In this document: piece by piece, positions 5,803-11,726 of the stretch
How positions within the stretch are numbered: position 1 is the stretch's first letter
Layout of the letters: every line of letters starts with the position of its first letter
NCBI GenBank assembly: GCA_964391765.1
Contig: CAYMNG010000076.1
Coordinates: forward strand, 1 to 11,924
Length of the DNA stretch: 11,924 nt
Direction: 5' to 3'
Source of the DNA: UBA10649 sp964391765
Lineage (GTDB): Bacteria; Actinomycetota; Actinomycetes; S36-B12
Program-made: the position numbers and the translations under genes
The notes under the pieces: model-generated
What the model was told of the DNA's origin: nothing
The model's database searches: none
What the model saw: the letters and a program-made list of their open reading frames with translations, nothing else

Positions 5803-7271
5803 CAGGGGGTGTCCTCCGGCGGGCGGGCGAGCAGGGCGGGCAGTGCGGCATCGGGGACGAACCGCCAGTGCGGCAGGTAGCGGCGGGCGTACGCGTACTC
5901 CCGGCACTCCTGCAGGACCTGGTACGGGCGCAGGAGGCGGCGGTCGAGCAGGTTCGCGCGACCGGCTCCGGCGAGCTCGGCCGAGTACGTCGCGAGGAAC
6001 CCGTGCTGCGCGCGCTCGATCCACTCCAGCACACGCGCGCGCTGGCGCGCGTCGAGGTCGTCGGTGCGGTGCAGGACGACCCGCCCGACGTGGTCCCAGG
6101 ACGCGAGCATCGACGCCACGTCGCGCGCGACCGGCTGCGGCGCCCGGCGCCGCTGCGGGTCATCGGTCGGGTTGCCGTCGAAGTCGATGACGAGGTACCG
6201 CGGCGGATCACCCGCCCGCAGCACCTGGCCGACGTGCAGGTCCCCGTGGATCGGCGCGATCGCCGTCCCGACGGCGTCGGCGAGCGGGGCGACCGCCGCG
6301 GTCACGGCCGCGCGGGTGTCGTCGCCGAGCGCGGCGGCCGCGATCGTGCGGTTCGCGTCGTCGACCCACGACGCGACGTCGGCCGCCGTGGCCCGCGCGG
6401 AGCAGTCGGCGTCCGCGGCCAGGGCGGTGCGGTCGGCGTCCGCGGCCAGGGCGAGGTGCAGGCCGGCGACCAGGCGCGCGACGTCGGCGACCGCGGCGTC
6501 GGCCGCCGACACCGCTCCCCGGGCGAGCGCGCGAACCTCGTCGACCGCCCACTGCCAGCCATCGACGGCGTCGGCGACGTACTCGGTCACCGTGGCGATG
6601 TGGTGGGACACGTCGTCGACGTTCAGTCCGACCAGCGCGTCGGTGCGCGGCGTCCCGGCGAAGCCGGCGCGGGCGAGCGCGGCGAGTCGCTCCGGGCCGA
6701 CCTGCGCACCCGCGGCCGGGTGCAGGTCCCACTTCACGACGACCCGATCGCCCCCGCCGCCCACGACGACGAGGTCGTTGGTCTGGTCGGCCTCGATCGC
6801 CACCTCCCCCTCACCCCCCCTTCCGTTTGTCCCGCTTCCTGGGAGGTGCGACACGAACTGCCCGATTTGTCCGGGTGTTCGTGCACCTGGTCCCAGGAAG
6901 CGGGACAAACGGGGGAGGGCGGCGACGAGGGCGGCGGCGGTTCCGTCACCGGCGACGGCGCGCCGGACGACGGGCCGGTCGACGGGCGGGTCGACGACGA
7001 GCCGGTCGACGGGCCGGTCGACGGGCGGGTCGACGACGAGCGGGTCGACGGGCCGGACGACGCGCGGGTCGACGACGAGCGGGACTCCGTAGGTCACCTC
7101 GCGTGCGTCCTGGACGATCGCGTACCCGTGCACGTCGTCGAACCACCCCGCTGCGACGAGGGTCAACGGCCACCGGATCCGGCCCGCCTCATCGCGTCGG
7201 CGGGCCGGCAGCAGGTCGGCGGCGTCCGTCGCCGCCAACCAGTCGGTCAGGTCCGGGGTCACCGTGCCCAC
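5802..7271 (-). CDS. Maltokinase-like sugar kinase, predicted glucosamine kinase, with coding repeats and palindromic insertion
   Basis: This kinase of the maltokinase/aminoglycoside-phosphotransferase fold is likely to make glucosamine-6-P. Residues below are counted from codon 1 at 7322. The ATP-site lysine is in VVVK (K197). The catalytic Brenner motif is HGDLHVGQ (359-366, D361), and IDFDG (379-383) supplies the metal-binding Asp. The C-terminal helix QVLQECREYAYARRYLPHW (468-486) resembles the glucosamine-contacting region of the actinobacterial glucosamine kinases first described from Streptacidiphilus, recalled from memory. The start is uncertain: the codon at 7322 is TTG inside a hairpin and is rejected, and GTG codons at 7271 and 7262 are both possible. 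Between YGVPLVVD and RRAVAGDG lies a 13-residue repeat in three copies (83-121). Residues about 137-167 are encoded by a long palindrome. Both insertions fall between conserved blocks, so activity may survive. It is coupled to the SIS gene. Maltokinase activity is the main alternative. Confidence 0.8.
   Translation of the reverse strand: MGTVTPDLTDWLAATDAADLLPARRRDEAGRIRWPLTLVAAGWFDDVHGYAIVQDAREVTYGVPLVVDPRVVRPVDPLVVDPPVDRPVDRLVVDPPVDRPVVRRAVAGDGTAAALVAALPRLSRFLGPGARTPGQIGQFVSHLPGSGTNGRGGEGEVAIEADQTNDLVVVGGGGDRVVVKWDLHPAAGAQVGPERLAALARAGFAGTPRTDALVGLNVDDVSHHIATVTEYVADAVDGWQWAVDEVRALARGAVSAADAAVADVARLVAGLHLALAADADRTALAADADCSARATAADVASWVDDANRTIAAAALGDDTRAAVTAAVAPLADAVGTAIAPIHGDLHVGQVLRAGDPPRYLVIDFDGNPTDDPQRRRAPQPVARDVASMLASWDHVGRVVLHRTDDLDARQRARVLEWIERAQHGFLATYSAELAGAGRANLLDRRLLRPYQVLQECREYAYARRYLPHWRFVPDAALPALLARPPEDTP
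6405..6453. repeat. Short tandem duplication inside the kinase gene
   Basis: A 22-nt sequence (6405-6426) recurs exactly at 6432-6453, an offset of 27 bp or nine codons. It duplicates the peptide ALAADAD around residues 291-306 of the kinase, in a helical, Ala-rich stretch between the N-lobe and the catalytic motif. Confidence 0.85.
6823..6912. repeat. Long palindromic element embedded in frame in the kinase gene
   Basis: The arms 6825-6844 and 6891-6910 are perfect 20-bp inverted complements. Two more pairs extend them to 6823 and 6912, followed by G-T wobbles. Inside, 6845-6849 pairs with 6883-6887, 6853-6858 with 6877-6882, and 6861-6864 with 6872-6875. These bulged extensions leave a loop of about 7 nt. 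The whole structure is open in the kinase frame and encodes a Gly/Pro-rich stretch (residues about 137-167) including RFLGPGARTPGQIGQF. It resembles in-frame coding palindromic elements known from other bacteria more than it resembles any terminator. Confidence 0.85.
6960..7076. repeat. Three-copy 39-bp coding tandem repeat
   Basis: Three imperfect 39-bp units in the kinase gene encode 13-residue repeats. The central unit reads VVDPPVDRPVDRL; the flanking units diverge at the outer ends. The DNA is built from shorter GGTCGACGGGC-like blocks, so it is itself a repeat of a roughly 9-15 bp motif. It lengthens the loop between YGVPLVVD and RRAVAGDG. Confidence 0.9.
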
Positions 7272-7292
7272 CCGGTGATCATCCGCCGGTAC

Positions 7293-7331
7293 TGAGGTCG
7301 GCTGCGGGGTCCGAGACCGCAACCGACCTCA
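7293..7331 (-). terminator. Strong stem-loop between the glycosyltransferase remnant and the kinase
   Basis: The arms 7293-7307 and 7317-7331 pair over 15 bp with one mismatch around a 9-nt loop. The hairpin begins 12 nt after the stop codon of the upstream glycosyltransferase fragment and lies 21 nt before the first kinase GTG. No U-tract follows, as is common in high-GC actinobacteria. It probably terminates the upstream unit, and could work on both strands. The kinase would then need a promoter of its own, which I cannot point to, or read-through. Confidence 0.6.
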
Positions 7332-7343
7332 ACGCCGACGGGC

Positions 7344-7598
7344 TCACGCTCCGGCGAGGTGCGCGCGGCCGACCCGTTCGACGACGTCGGCACCGACGCG
7401 CACGCCGTCCCGGGACCGGATGCGCTCCCCCATCGCGGCCATCCGCGCGCGCAGCTCGGAGTCCGCGAGCAGCCGGTCGATCGCGTCGGTCAACTCGTGG
7501 GCGGCGAAGTCGTACGCCGCCAGCCGGAGGCCGAGGCCGAGCTCGTCCCCCCGCTGGACGTTGTGGTACTGGTCCCCGAACGGCGGCCGCCGAAACAC
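7344..7598 (-). pseudogene. C-terminal fragment of a family-1 glycosyltransferase
   Basis: Eighty-four codons encode only the last part of a GT1/UGT-like enzyme: from FGDQYHNVQRGDELG, the nucleotide-sugar-binding DQ region, to a normal C-terminal helix ending HLAGA. Its first portion matches residues 363-393 of the glycosyltransferase across the gap at 21 of 31 positions, so it is a paralogue and not the same copy. The N-terminal acceptor domain and the glycine-rich HAGN loop are absent. Similarity stops near the GTG at 7598, with unrelated sequence beyond, so this looks like a truncated gene. A TAGCCT box 7 nt before the GTG could drive leaderless expression. Because the assembly gap is only 118 bp upstream, misjoining of two contigs is a serious alternative to real truncation. 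Confidence 0.7.
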
Positions 7599-7605
7599 GC
7601 CTTCC

Positions 7606-7611
7606 AGGCTA
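7606..7611 (-). promoter_or_regulatory. Candidate -10 box upstream of the glycosyltransferase fragment
   Basis: TAGCCT on the minus strand fits the actinobacterial TAnnnT -10 pattern and lies 7 nt before the GTG at 7598, the spacing expected of a leaderless transcript. No clear -35 was found. The rest of 7612-7715 shows no recognisable gene. Confidence 0.3.
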
Positions 7612-7715
7612 GTCGACCGGTCCACGATCCTCATCCATCGAACGTCGCGATCGACTGCGACCTGGGTCGCATCAGATCGCCCCATGCGACCGATGACACG
7701 CCGGACGGAACCCAC

Positions 7716-7725
7716 NNNNNNNNNN
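7716..7725. other. Assembly gap (ten Ns)
   Basis: Ten unresolved bases separate two contig ends; the run length is likely a placeholder. The right contig begins with 13 nt identical to 7488-7500 in the paralogous fragment, so the break coincides with a duplicated sequence. Confidence 0.99.
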
Positions 7726-8904
7726 GGTCAACTCGTGGTCGGCGAAGTCGTACGTCGCCCACCGGCTGCCGAAGCCGAGCTCGTCCACCCGCTGGGCGTT
7801 GTCGTACTGGTCCCTGTACAGCGGCAGCGCGATCATCGGCTTGCCGAAGTGCAGCGCCTCGGTCGTGGTGTTGTTCCCGGCGTGGGTGATCACGAGGTCG
7901 ACCTGTGGGATGACCTTGGTCTGCGGCAGGAACTCCGCCCCCACCATGTTGTCCGCGAGCTCGACGAGATCGGCCTGCGGACCCTTGCTGACGATGTACC
8001 GGTGGGGCGTCCGCGCGAGGACCGACACCAGCCGGGTCATCAGGTCGACATCCGCGCCGCCCAACGAGCCCAGCGACAGGTAGATCAGCGCCGACCCCTC
8101 CGGCCGGTCCCGCACGGCCGCGGGCAGCGCGAACTCCTCGTCCGTCTCGCGCACGCTGGAGTCCATCCGATGCCAGGTCCGGTCCAGGGGCCGCCGGTCG
8201 ACGTAGTCCGCCTCGGCCGGGAAGACGTACAGGTTCGCCGTGGCCGAGGAATGGATGAACTCCAGGTCCGCCAGGGCCGGCGCGCCCTGCGCGACGACCC
8301 AGTCGTTGAACGCCGACCACATCGGCCGGTGGGTCCGGTCGTACTCCGCGCGGAAGTCCGCCCACTGCGACGGATCGTCGGCCGGCAGCCCGGAGAACGT
8401 CGGCGCGACCTGATCGCCCTTCATCTCCAACGGGTTGCACGAAACGATCCGCACGTACGGCACCCCCGCGGTCACCAGCGCCGGGAACGCCACGACGTTG
8501 TCCTCGACGATGACGTCCGGCCGCACCCGGGCGATGATGTCGCGCAACTGCGGCTCGCAGTAGCGGGCCCCGTCGATAAGCGCCTGGAACGTCGGCGCGA
8601 TGAACGACTCGAGTTGGTCGACGGTGGGCTTGCGGAACTCCGGCGCGGTGTCGCGGATGAAGTCCTTCCAGAACTGCCCGGCGTCCTGCTCCTCGGCGTC
8701 GGCCGGCGGGGGCGCCAGGTCGACGAGATCCTCCGCGAAGCCCAGCGGCGCCAGCCGGCCGCGCCACGACGCCTCGGCCGCGAACACGACGCGGTGGCCG
8801 CGGTCCAGCAGCACCTTGCCGATCCCGACGCACTGGTTCGTCGGCCCGTACGCCGACTCGGGCATGAACAGCACGGTCAGCGGACGCTGGCTCTCGTCGG
8901 TCAT
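7726..8904 (-). CDS. Family-1 (UGT/MGT-like) glycosyltransferase, 3' end lost in the assembly gap
   Basis: This enzyme should transfer a sugar from a nucleotide diphosphate donor to a small-molecule acceptor in the cytoplasm; 393 codons are present. The N-terminal acceptor domain (about 1-240) opens with VLFMPESAYGPTNQ and has the GHRVVFAAE strand after the first helix. The donor domain contains LIYLSLGSLG (273-282) and the nucleotide-sugar signature THAGNNTTTEALHFGKP (340-356), followed by PLYRDQYDNAQRVDELG (361-377). The usual HGG in the signature is HAG here. The protein stops at HELT where the contig ends; roughly 45-50 further residues are expected from the paralogous fragment at 7344-7598. 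The ATG overlaps the TetR stop as ATGA, so the two are cotranscribed and the regulator probably controls this enzyme. The acceptor is unknown; macrolide, flavonoid or lipid-like substrates are all possible. Confidence 0.9.
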
Positions 8905-9506
8905 CGGGGCTCCCTGGGCAGCGGGTGGGCGGTGGCGAGTCGGGCGTAGCGCAGGACGAGGTCCGAGCACGCGTCGTGGTCCAGCGTCGGATGCCGGGCC
9001 ATGACCCGGTACCCGTAGGCGTCCTCCAGCGCGACGAGGTTGCGCGCGATCGCGACGGAGTCGTCGGCCAGGGTGAACACCCCCGTCGCCGCACCGGCGT
9101 CGAGGATGCCCTGGTACATCGCGACCTGCCGGTCGTACAGCGCGGTCAGCAGCACCGCGTAGACGGTGTTCCGTGCGGCCTCGCCGCCCAGCGCGCACAG
9201 CAGCCGGACCTCCGCGTCGTCCGGGCCGACCGGCAGACCGGACGCGATCGTCACGACGAGGCGTCGCGCGGGATCCGCGATGCCCTCGATCGCCCGGACG
9301 CGCGCGTCGTAGAAGCGCTCCATCCCGGCCCGATTCGCGTCGACGAGCAGCTCCTGCAGGTCCGGATAGTGGTACAGGACCGCGCCACTGGTCAGGCCGG
9401 CCTTCTCGGCGACCTGGTTCAACCGGACGCTCGCGCCATGCTCGGCCATCGCCCGCTGGGCGGCCGCCAGCAGGTCGGCGCGGCGGGCGTCGCGGGTCCG
9501 GGACAT
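8901..9506 (-). CDS. TetR-family transcriptional regulator
   Basis: This 201-residue regulator has an N-terminal TetR helix-turn-helix at about residues 10-56. It includes NQVAEKAGLTSGAVLYHYPD (30-49), with the family's characteristic Y-x-Y-P in the recognition region. A divergent, helical ligand-binding domain follows to the C-terminus. The start at 9506 is chosen because MSRTRDARRADLL is a typical opening. No Shine-Dalgarno sequence precedes it, but a TACGCT box 7 nt upstream suggests a leaderless mRNA. It is first in a two-gene unit with the glycosyltransferase (4-bp overlap) and divergent from a polyamine-type transporter. The intergenic inverted repeats could let it control both sides. 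The ligand cannot be told from the sequence. Confidence 0.9.
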   Translation of the reverse strand: MSRTRDARRADLLAAAQRAMAEHGASVRLNQVAEKAGLTSGAVLYHYPDLQELLVDANRAGMERFYDARVRAIEGIADPARRLVVTIASGLPVGPDDAEVRLLCALGGEAARNTVYAVLLTALYDRQVAMYQGILDAGAATGVFTLADDSVAIARNLVALEDAYGYRVMARHPTLDHDACSDLVLRYARLATAHPLPREPR

Positions 9507-9513
9507 GCGCGCG

Positions 9514-9519
9514 AGCGTA
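9514..9519 (-). promoter_or_regulatory. Candidate -10 box of the TetR gene (leaderless)
   Basis: TACGCT on the minus strand with 7 nt to the ATG at 9506 places the predicted transcription start on or next to the start codon, which would explain the missing ribosome binding site. No clear -35 is visible at the standard distance. Confidence 0.4.
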
Positions 9520-9526
9520 GACGTTA

Positions 9527-9542
9527 CTGAACTGCAATTCAG
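9527..9542. promoter_or_regulatory. Inverted repeat CTGAA-N6-TTCAG, candidate TetR operator
   Basis: A 5-bp perfect inverted repeat lies just upstream of the TetR -10 box, a usual position for autorepression. Overlapping it on the minus strand (9548-9537) is CATTCCCTGAAT, which recurs as CATTTCCTGAAC on the plus strand at 9586-9597, within the predicted potD promoter (10 of 12 matches). Confidence 0.45.
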
Positions 9543-9548
9543 GGAATG

Positions 9549-9571
9549 TGCGGAATTGCCTGACTTCCGCA
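9549..9571. promoter_or_regulatory. Inverted repeat TGCGGAA-N9-TTCCGCA, candidate operator
   Basis: Perfect 7-bp arms (9549-9555 and 9565-9571) sit between the two divergent promoters. The 16-bp centre-to-centre spacing of the arms is too wide for a compact TetR site but fits a dimer contacting successive turns, or a second regulator. Confidence 0.4.
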
Positions 9572-9589
9572 GCCAGATGCGTCTACATT
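9560..9589 (+). promoter_or_regulatory. Predicted promoter of the polyamine-type transporter operon
   Basis: CTGACT (9560-9565, four of six to TTGACA) is followed after 18 nt by TACATT (9584-9589, fits TAnnnT). Transcription would start about 45-50 nt before the potD-like ATG. Confidence 0.4.
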
Positions 9590-9642
9590 TCCTGAACTCA
9601 TAGTGAGAAACCCGATCCGGACGGGTGACAGGAGGCGCGAAC

Positions 9643-10800
9643 ATGCGACGTCGATCAACTGCGGTGCTCGTGGGGGTGGCTGCGGCAGCCCTCACGTTGG
9701 CCGCGTGCAGCAGCTCAGGGGGCACGCCCACCGAGACCACGTCGGGCGGCGCGGCCACCTCGGGCGCCGAGGCGACCACCGCGCCGACGGCGACCGCGGC
9801 CGCGCAGGCGCCGACGGACCTGGCCGGCCAGACACTGACGGTGTCGAACTGGGCCGGCTACTACCCCGACGATCTCGCCAAGCAGGTCGAGGCGACGCTC
9901 GGTGTCCCCCTCACGATCGCGAACCACGCGACCAACGAGGAGATCATGGCGAAGCTGACCGCCGGCGGGGACTCCGGCTTCGACGTGGCCTTCGTGTCCG
10001 GCCAGTACGCCCAGGCGCTCAACGACGCCGGGCTGCTCGAGCCGATCGACCACGCCAAGGTCCCCAACCTGGCGAACCTGTACCCGGAGGCGACCCAGCT
10101 CGCGTTCGACCCGGGCAACGTCTTCTCCGTCCCGTACACCTGGGGGACGACCGGCATCTGCTACCGCAGCGACAAGACCGCCGAGCCGACCAGCTGGATG
10201 GACATCCTGCAGCCCAGCGCCGAGAACACCGGCAAGGTCACGCAGATGACGACCGAGCGCTGGCTGGCGCTGCCCGCGCTCAAGGCCCTCGGGTACAGCA
10301 TCAACACCACCGACGACGCCGAGATCGCCAAGGCCAAGGACCTGCTGATCGCGAGCAAGAAGGGCCTGCTCGCCTACGACGACACGACGTTCTACAGCCG
10401 GCTGGTGTCCGGTGAGGCGAATGCCGTCGTGGCGTGGGACGGCTGGTGCAACTACGGCATCGCCGAGAACCCGGACATCAAGTTCACCGTGCCCAAGGAG
10501 GGCAGCGACCTGTGGTCGGACACGATGGTGATCTTGAAGTCCTCGCAGAACAAGGACGCCGCGCACGCGTTCATCAACTTCATCCTCGACCCGGCGAACC
10601 ATGCCTGGGTGGCGGAGAACATCTTGTACAAGGTGCCGAACCAGGCCGCGATGGACACCGCCGCGGTCAAGGCGATGTTCGCGCAGTACCCGAACATGGC
10701 CATGTCCCCGACCGACCTGCTGCAGCAGGAGAGCGTCGTCGACCTCGGTGAGGACAGCGTCAAGTACACCGACCTGGCGACCGAAGTCACGTCGAGCTGA
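9643..10800 (+). CDS. potD: Spermidine/putrescine-type ABC transporter substrate-binding lipoprotein
   Basis: This 385-residue extracellular lipoprotein should bind a polyamine or related cation and pass it to the PotB/PotC permeases downstream. The signal peptide ends in LTLAAC with Cys22 lipidated, followed by a Ser/Thr/Ala/Gly-rich linker to about residue 60. The mature part has the PotD landmarks: VSNWAGYYPDDL, NEEIMAKL, a PYTWGTTGICYR segment at the hinge, and a late DLWSDTMVILKSS strand with the Trp and Asp that in PotD proteins help bind the amine. INFILDP ends the helix that usually follows. The ATG at 9643 is preceded by AGGAGG with a 7-nt gap; an upstream in-frame GTG at 9625 would spoil the signal peptide. 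Five bases separate it from the permease gene. The family is clear; the exact ligand (putrescine, spermidine or another amine) is not. Confidence 0.93.
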   Translation: MRRRSTAVLVGVAAAALTLAACSSSGGTPTETTSGGAATSGAEATTAPTATAAAQAPTDLAGQTLTVSNWAGYYPDDLAKQVEATLGVPLTIANHATNEEIMAKLTAGGDSGFDVAFVSGQYAQALNDAGLLEPIDHAKVPNLANLYPEATQLAFDPGNVFSVPYTWGTTGICYRSDKTAEPTSWMDILQPSAENTGKVTQMTTERWLALPALKALGYSINTTDDAEIAKAKDLLIASKKGLLAYDDTTFYSRLVSGEANAVVAWDGWCNYGIAENPDIKFTVPKEGSDLWSDTMVILKSSQNKDAAHAFINFILDPANHAWVAENILYKVPNQAAMDTAAVKAMFAQYPNMAMSPTDLLQQESVVDLGEDSVKYTDLATEVTSS

Positions 10801-10805
10801 CGCGG

Positions 10806-11726
10806 ATGACCCCGACCGCACCTGCCTCCGGGCGCGGCACCTCGGACGCGGCACCGCGCCGCGCTCCGGGGCGCCGCGCCCTGGGGGCGCGCGCGGTCTT
10901 CGCCGGTCCGGGGCTGCTCTACGTCACGGTGTTCATGACCGTGCCGCTGATCATCATCGCCAGCTACGCGTTCTTGACCCGGGGGCGCTACGGCGGCGTC
11001 CGGTTCGAGTTCACCCTGGGCAACTTCGACAAGGCGCTGGACCCGACCTACCTGGCCATCCTCGCCAACTCCCTGGCCATCGCGACGATGACGACGGTCC
11101 TCGCCCTCGCGCTCGGCTATCCGACCGCCTACGCGATCGCGCGCCTGCCCGCACGCTGGCGCACGGTCGCCCTCGTCCTCGTCGTCCTGCCGTTCTGGTC
11201 GAACTTCCTGATCCGCACGTACGCCTGGATCGTCCTGCTGAACTCCGAGGGCCCGATCAACTCCACGCTCGTGCGGCTGGGCGTCATCGGCGCCCCGCTG
11301 GACCTGCTGTACAACCGCGGGGCCGTCGTGGTCGGCCTGCTGTACGCCTACCTGCCGCTGGTGATCTTGCCGGTGTACGCCGCGATCGAACGGCTGGACC
11401 CGCAGTTGCGGGAGGCCGCGCGCAACCTCGGCGCCGGCAAGGCCCGGGCGTTCTGGGACGTCACCTTGCCGTTGACGTTGCCCGGCGCGATGATCGGCGC
11501 GATCTTCGTGTTCGTCCCCAGCATGGGCAACTTCATCGTGCCCGAGCTCCTCGGCGGCGGCAAGACGGTGATGGTCGGGAACCTGATCCGCGACCAGTTC
11601 CTCGTCGCTCGGAACTGGCCGTTCGGCGCGGTCCTCGCCCTGTCGGTGATCGTCTTCCTCGTCGTGCTGTTCGCCGTCCAGGCGACCGTGGCCCGACGGA
11701 TCAACGGCGGTGGCTCGCGTGCGTAG
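10806..11726 (+). CDS. potB: Polyamine-type ABC transporter permease, PotB-like
   Basis: This 306-residue inner-membrane permease has about six membrane helices: roughly 33-55, 86-112, 117-142, 172-193, 226-247 and 274-295. The EAA loop at 203-223 (EAARNLGAGKARAFWDVTLP) contacts the ATPase. The conserved PFWSNFLIRTYAW segment (129-141) is characteristic of PotB/PotH proteins. A basic, proline-rich tail of about 30 residues precedes the first helix. The gene follows the binding protein after 5 bp with only a weak ribosome binding site, so translation probably depends on coupling. Its end overlaps the next permease gene by 8 bp. Family assignment is firm; the substrate follows the binding protein and is equally open. 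Confidence 0.93.
   Translation: MTPTAPASGRGTSDAAPRRAPGRRALGARAVFAGPGLLYVTVFMTVPLIIIASYAFLTRGRYGGVRFEFTLGNFDKALDPTYLAILANSLAIATMTTVLALALGYPTAYAIARLPARWRTVALVLVVLPFWSNFLIRTYAWIVLLNSEGPINSTLVRLGVIGAPLDLLYNRGAVVVGLLYAYLPLVILPVYAAIERLDPQLREAARNLGAGKARAFWDVTLPLTLPGAMIGAIFVFVPSMGNFIVPELLGGGKTVMVGNLIRDQFLVARNWPFGAVLALSVIVFLVVLFAVQATVARRINGGGSRA

Noticed and set aside
4277..6211. 644-codon minus-strand open frame
   Set aside because: Arg/Ala/Gly-rich shadow of the SIS and kinase genes and antisense to the GGDEF domain; no family motifs.
6823..6912. Rho-independent terminator inside the kinase gene
   Set aside because: No U-tract, stem far longer than a usual terminator, and the frame continues through it into conserved kinase motifs.
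5733..7295. 520-codon plus-strand open frame
   Set aside because: Antisense to the kinase, whose catalytic motifs are clear; the frame stays open because of GC bias and the tandem repeats.
7304..7320. GGTCCGAGACC as a third dre operator
   Set aside because: Its half-sites are three bases apart instead of two and the flanks do not match the consensus; more simply part of the hairpin.
7272..7322. TTG start of the kinase at 7322
   Set aside because: It lies inside a strong hairpin, is a rare start codon without a ribosome binding site, and adds a nonconserved tail; GTG at 7271 or 7262 is more credible.
7344..8904. One intact glycosyltransferase gene spanning the gap
   Set aside because: The two sides overlap in the same part of the protein and differ in sequence (21 of 31 residues identical), so they cannot be consecutive parts of one gene.
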